From an uncultured Chloroflexota bacterium (lineage in GTDB: Bacteria > Chloroflexota > UBA11872): a stretch of DNA of 64,000 bases. Positions 63,449 to 64,000 of the stretch are shown here, piece after piece (within the stretch, counting starts at the first letter, position 1; every line of letters begins with the position of its first letter). The notes under the pieces are model-generated. The model made no database searches, was not told the origin of the DNA, and saw nothing but the letters and a program-made list of their open reading frames with translations. The position numbers and the translations under genes are program-made. Location of the stretch: positions 845,899-909,898 of the forward strand of contig OY282448.1 of the NCBI GenBank assembly GCA_958296175.1. The letters run 5' to 3'.

Positions 63449-63508
63449 ATGGGCGATACCAGTCGTGGTCTTCCGGGCACCGCCGTATGTGAGGTGAGCG
63501 CTCACTAG
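63449..63508 (+). CDS. 19-residue ORF within the candidate small RNA
   Basis: ATG at 63449 opens M-G-D-T-S-R-G-L-P-G-T-A-V-C-E-V-S-A-H-stop. A GAGGGGG ribosome site lies 8 bases upstream, one of the best in the window. The start codon is inside a predicted stem, so translation may be regulated by structure. The peptide has no signal sequence or known similarity. It could be a leader peptide, a dual-function RNA, or not translated. Confidence 0.35.
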   Translation: MGDTSRGLPGTAVCEVSAH

Positions 63509-63551
63509 CTGCGTGACACCCGGGTACGGGATCACGTGCCCGGAATGCCAT

Positions 63552-63588
63552 GAAAAAAAGCGGCCCCCACGGGGGCCGCTTTTGCTTT
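63552..63588. terminator. Bidirectional intrinsic terminator
   Basis: A 9-bp perfect stem GCGGCCCCC/GGGGGCCGC (63560-63579) with a two-base loop is followed by TTTTGCTTT and preceded by seven A. It can end the small RNA unit on the plus strand and the ridA-like gene on the minus strand. It is the clearest intrinsic terminator in the window. Confidence 0.9.
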
Positions 63589-63669
63589 GAGGGAGACCGC
63601 AAGCTCCCGGCGCGCGGGGGCCTGACGCGGGAAAGGTGCGGCGGCCCCGCCGGGGGACGGCGGGGCGGC

Positions 63670-63999
63670 TCAGCTGCGCAGCAGGAACATGGCCTCGATT
63701 TCGACCGGGATTTGCATCGGCAGCGTGCTGCAGCCCACGGCCGAGCGCGTGTGGCGGCCGGCCTCGCCAAAGACTTGCTGCATCAGCTCGGAACAGCCGT
63801 TGACGACCAGATGCACGTCGTCGCAGTCGGGCGCGGCGTTGACGAAGCCGATCACCTTGACCACGCGCTCCACCTCGTCCAGGCTGCCGGCGGCCTTGCG
63901 CACCTGGGCCAGGATGTTCAGGCCCGAATCTCGCGCCGCGCGGGCGCCGGTGGGCACGTCGTACTCGTCTCCCACGCGCCCGCGCCAGTCACCGCCGGG
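63670..63999 (-). CDS. RidA/YjgF family deaminase, C-terminal part (5' end outside window)
   Basis: The visible 109 residues match the RidA family: GRVGDEYDVPTGARAARDSG, LNILAQVRKAAGSLDEVERV, VKVIGFVNAAPD, VNGCSELMQQVFGEAGRHTRSAVG and LPMQIPVEIEAMFLL. The arginine in HTRSAVG and glutamate in VEIEA are the active-site residues that hydrolyse reactive enamines/imines from PLP enzymes. It resembles the longer of the RidA subgroups, as more sequence is expected upstream. It ends 82 bp before the bidirectional terminator. The frame is open to the window edge. Confidence 0.9.
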   Translation of the reverse strand, partial: PGGDWRGRVGDEYDVPTGARAARDSGLNILAQVRKAAGSLDEVERVVKVIGFVNAAPDCDDVHLVVNGCSELMQQVFGEAGRHTRSAVGCSTLPMQIPVEIEAMFLLRS

Positions 64000-64000
64000 C

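Larger units (their letters stand above)
63395..63588 (+). ncRNA. Candidate structured small RNA of about 190 nt
   Basis: The unit has its own promoter and an intrinsic terminator. Near its 5' end GCATACCGG (63393-63401) can pair with CCGGAATGC (63540-63548) with one A-A mismatch, closing the whole RNA. Inside are a TCGGC/GCCGA hairpin (63406-63420), a stem CATA-GGCG / CGCC-TATG (63446-63455 with 63481-63489) and the palindrome GTGAGCGCTCAC (63494-63505). I do not recognise a known class; 6S-like RNA is one possibility by size and long-range closure only. A 19-codon ORF lies within it, so it might be a small mRNA instead. Confidence 0.5.

Overview
The window looks like a piece of chromosome from a high-GC (roughly 70 %) bacterium. 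A Chloroflexota-like lineage is the best guess: a small stand-alone SWIM zinc-finger protein, a tmRNA whose tag does not begin with alanine (a non-alanine tag is known from Dehalococcoides), RNase J beside ftsK and dapA, an orphan MetV-like protein, and many GTG/TTG starts. This is inference from gene content, not a phylogenetic placement. A perfect parS centromere site at 4420-4435 suggests a position in the origin-proximal part of a chromosome.

Layout. 0-6 kb: end of a type III restriction-like nuclease, a decayed toxin-antitoxin pair, an ABC-2 exporter, the ssrA-smpB trans-translation pair, a SWIM protein, parS, an XRE regulator and a disordered protein. 6.5-12.1 kb: a five-gene SAM-cycle and methionine-salvage run (mtnA, mtnP, PfkB kinase, ahcY, metK). 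12.1-20.9 kb: a first defence-like island on the minus strand (PLD-SNF2 helicase, ASCH-like protein, HEPN-like protein, and an Eco57I-type adenine methylase split by a frameshift in a C9 run). 20.9-26.5 kb: dapA, family-4 uracil-DNA glycosylase, rnj and ftsK on the minus strand. 26.8-32.9 kb: a PEP-mutase/isocitrate-lyase family enzyme, an isochorismatase-like hydrolase and sbcD-sbcC. 32.9-34.4 kb: a low-GC pair, DGQHR (DndB-like) plus GIY-YIG nuclease. 34.5-57.8 kb: mostly housekeeping and envelope genes (nitroreductase fusion, MetV-like, DedA, glycosyltransferases, LysM protein, pabB, polysaccharide initiation genes, aminotransferase, apt, Mrp, gpsA), separated by REP-like and duplicated intergenic repeats. 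57.8-63.3 kb: a tight five-gene plus-strand operon of visibly lower GC (GHKL ATPase, unknown protein, DUF6339-like protein, Vsr, cytosine-5 methyltransferase). 63.36-63.59 kb: a compact transcription unit for a structured RNA with a 19-codon ORF. The window closes inside a ridA-like gene.

How the parts fit. MetK makes SAM, AhcY removes S-adenosylhomocysteine, MtnP and MtnA recycle methylthioadenosine, and Apt (54 kb) can recover the released adenine. SmpB and tmRNA rescue stalled ribosomes. The window holds three independent restriction/defence-type loci plus two remnants at its left edge. The strongest candidate for an undescribed system is the 57.8-63.3 kb operon: its ATPase gene carries an in-frame run of 21 G, a possible phase-variation switch, and two of its five proteins have no clear function. 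The structured RNA unit just downstream is the second best candidate.
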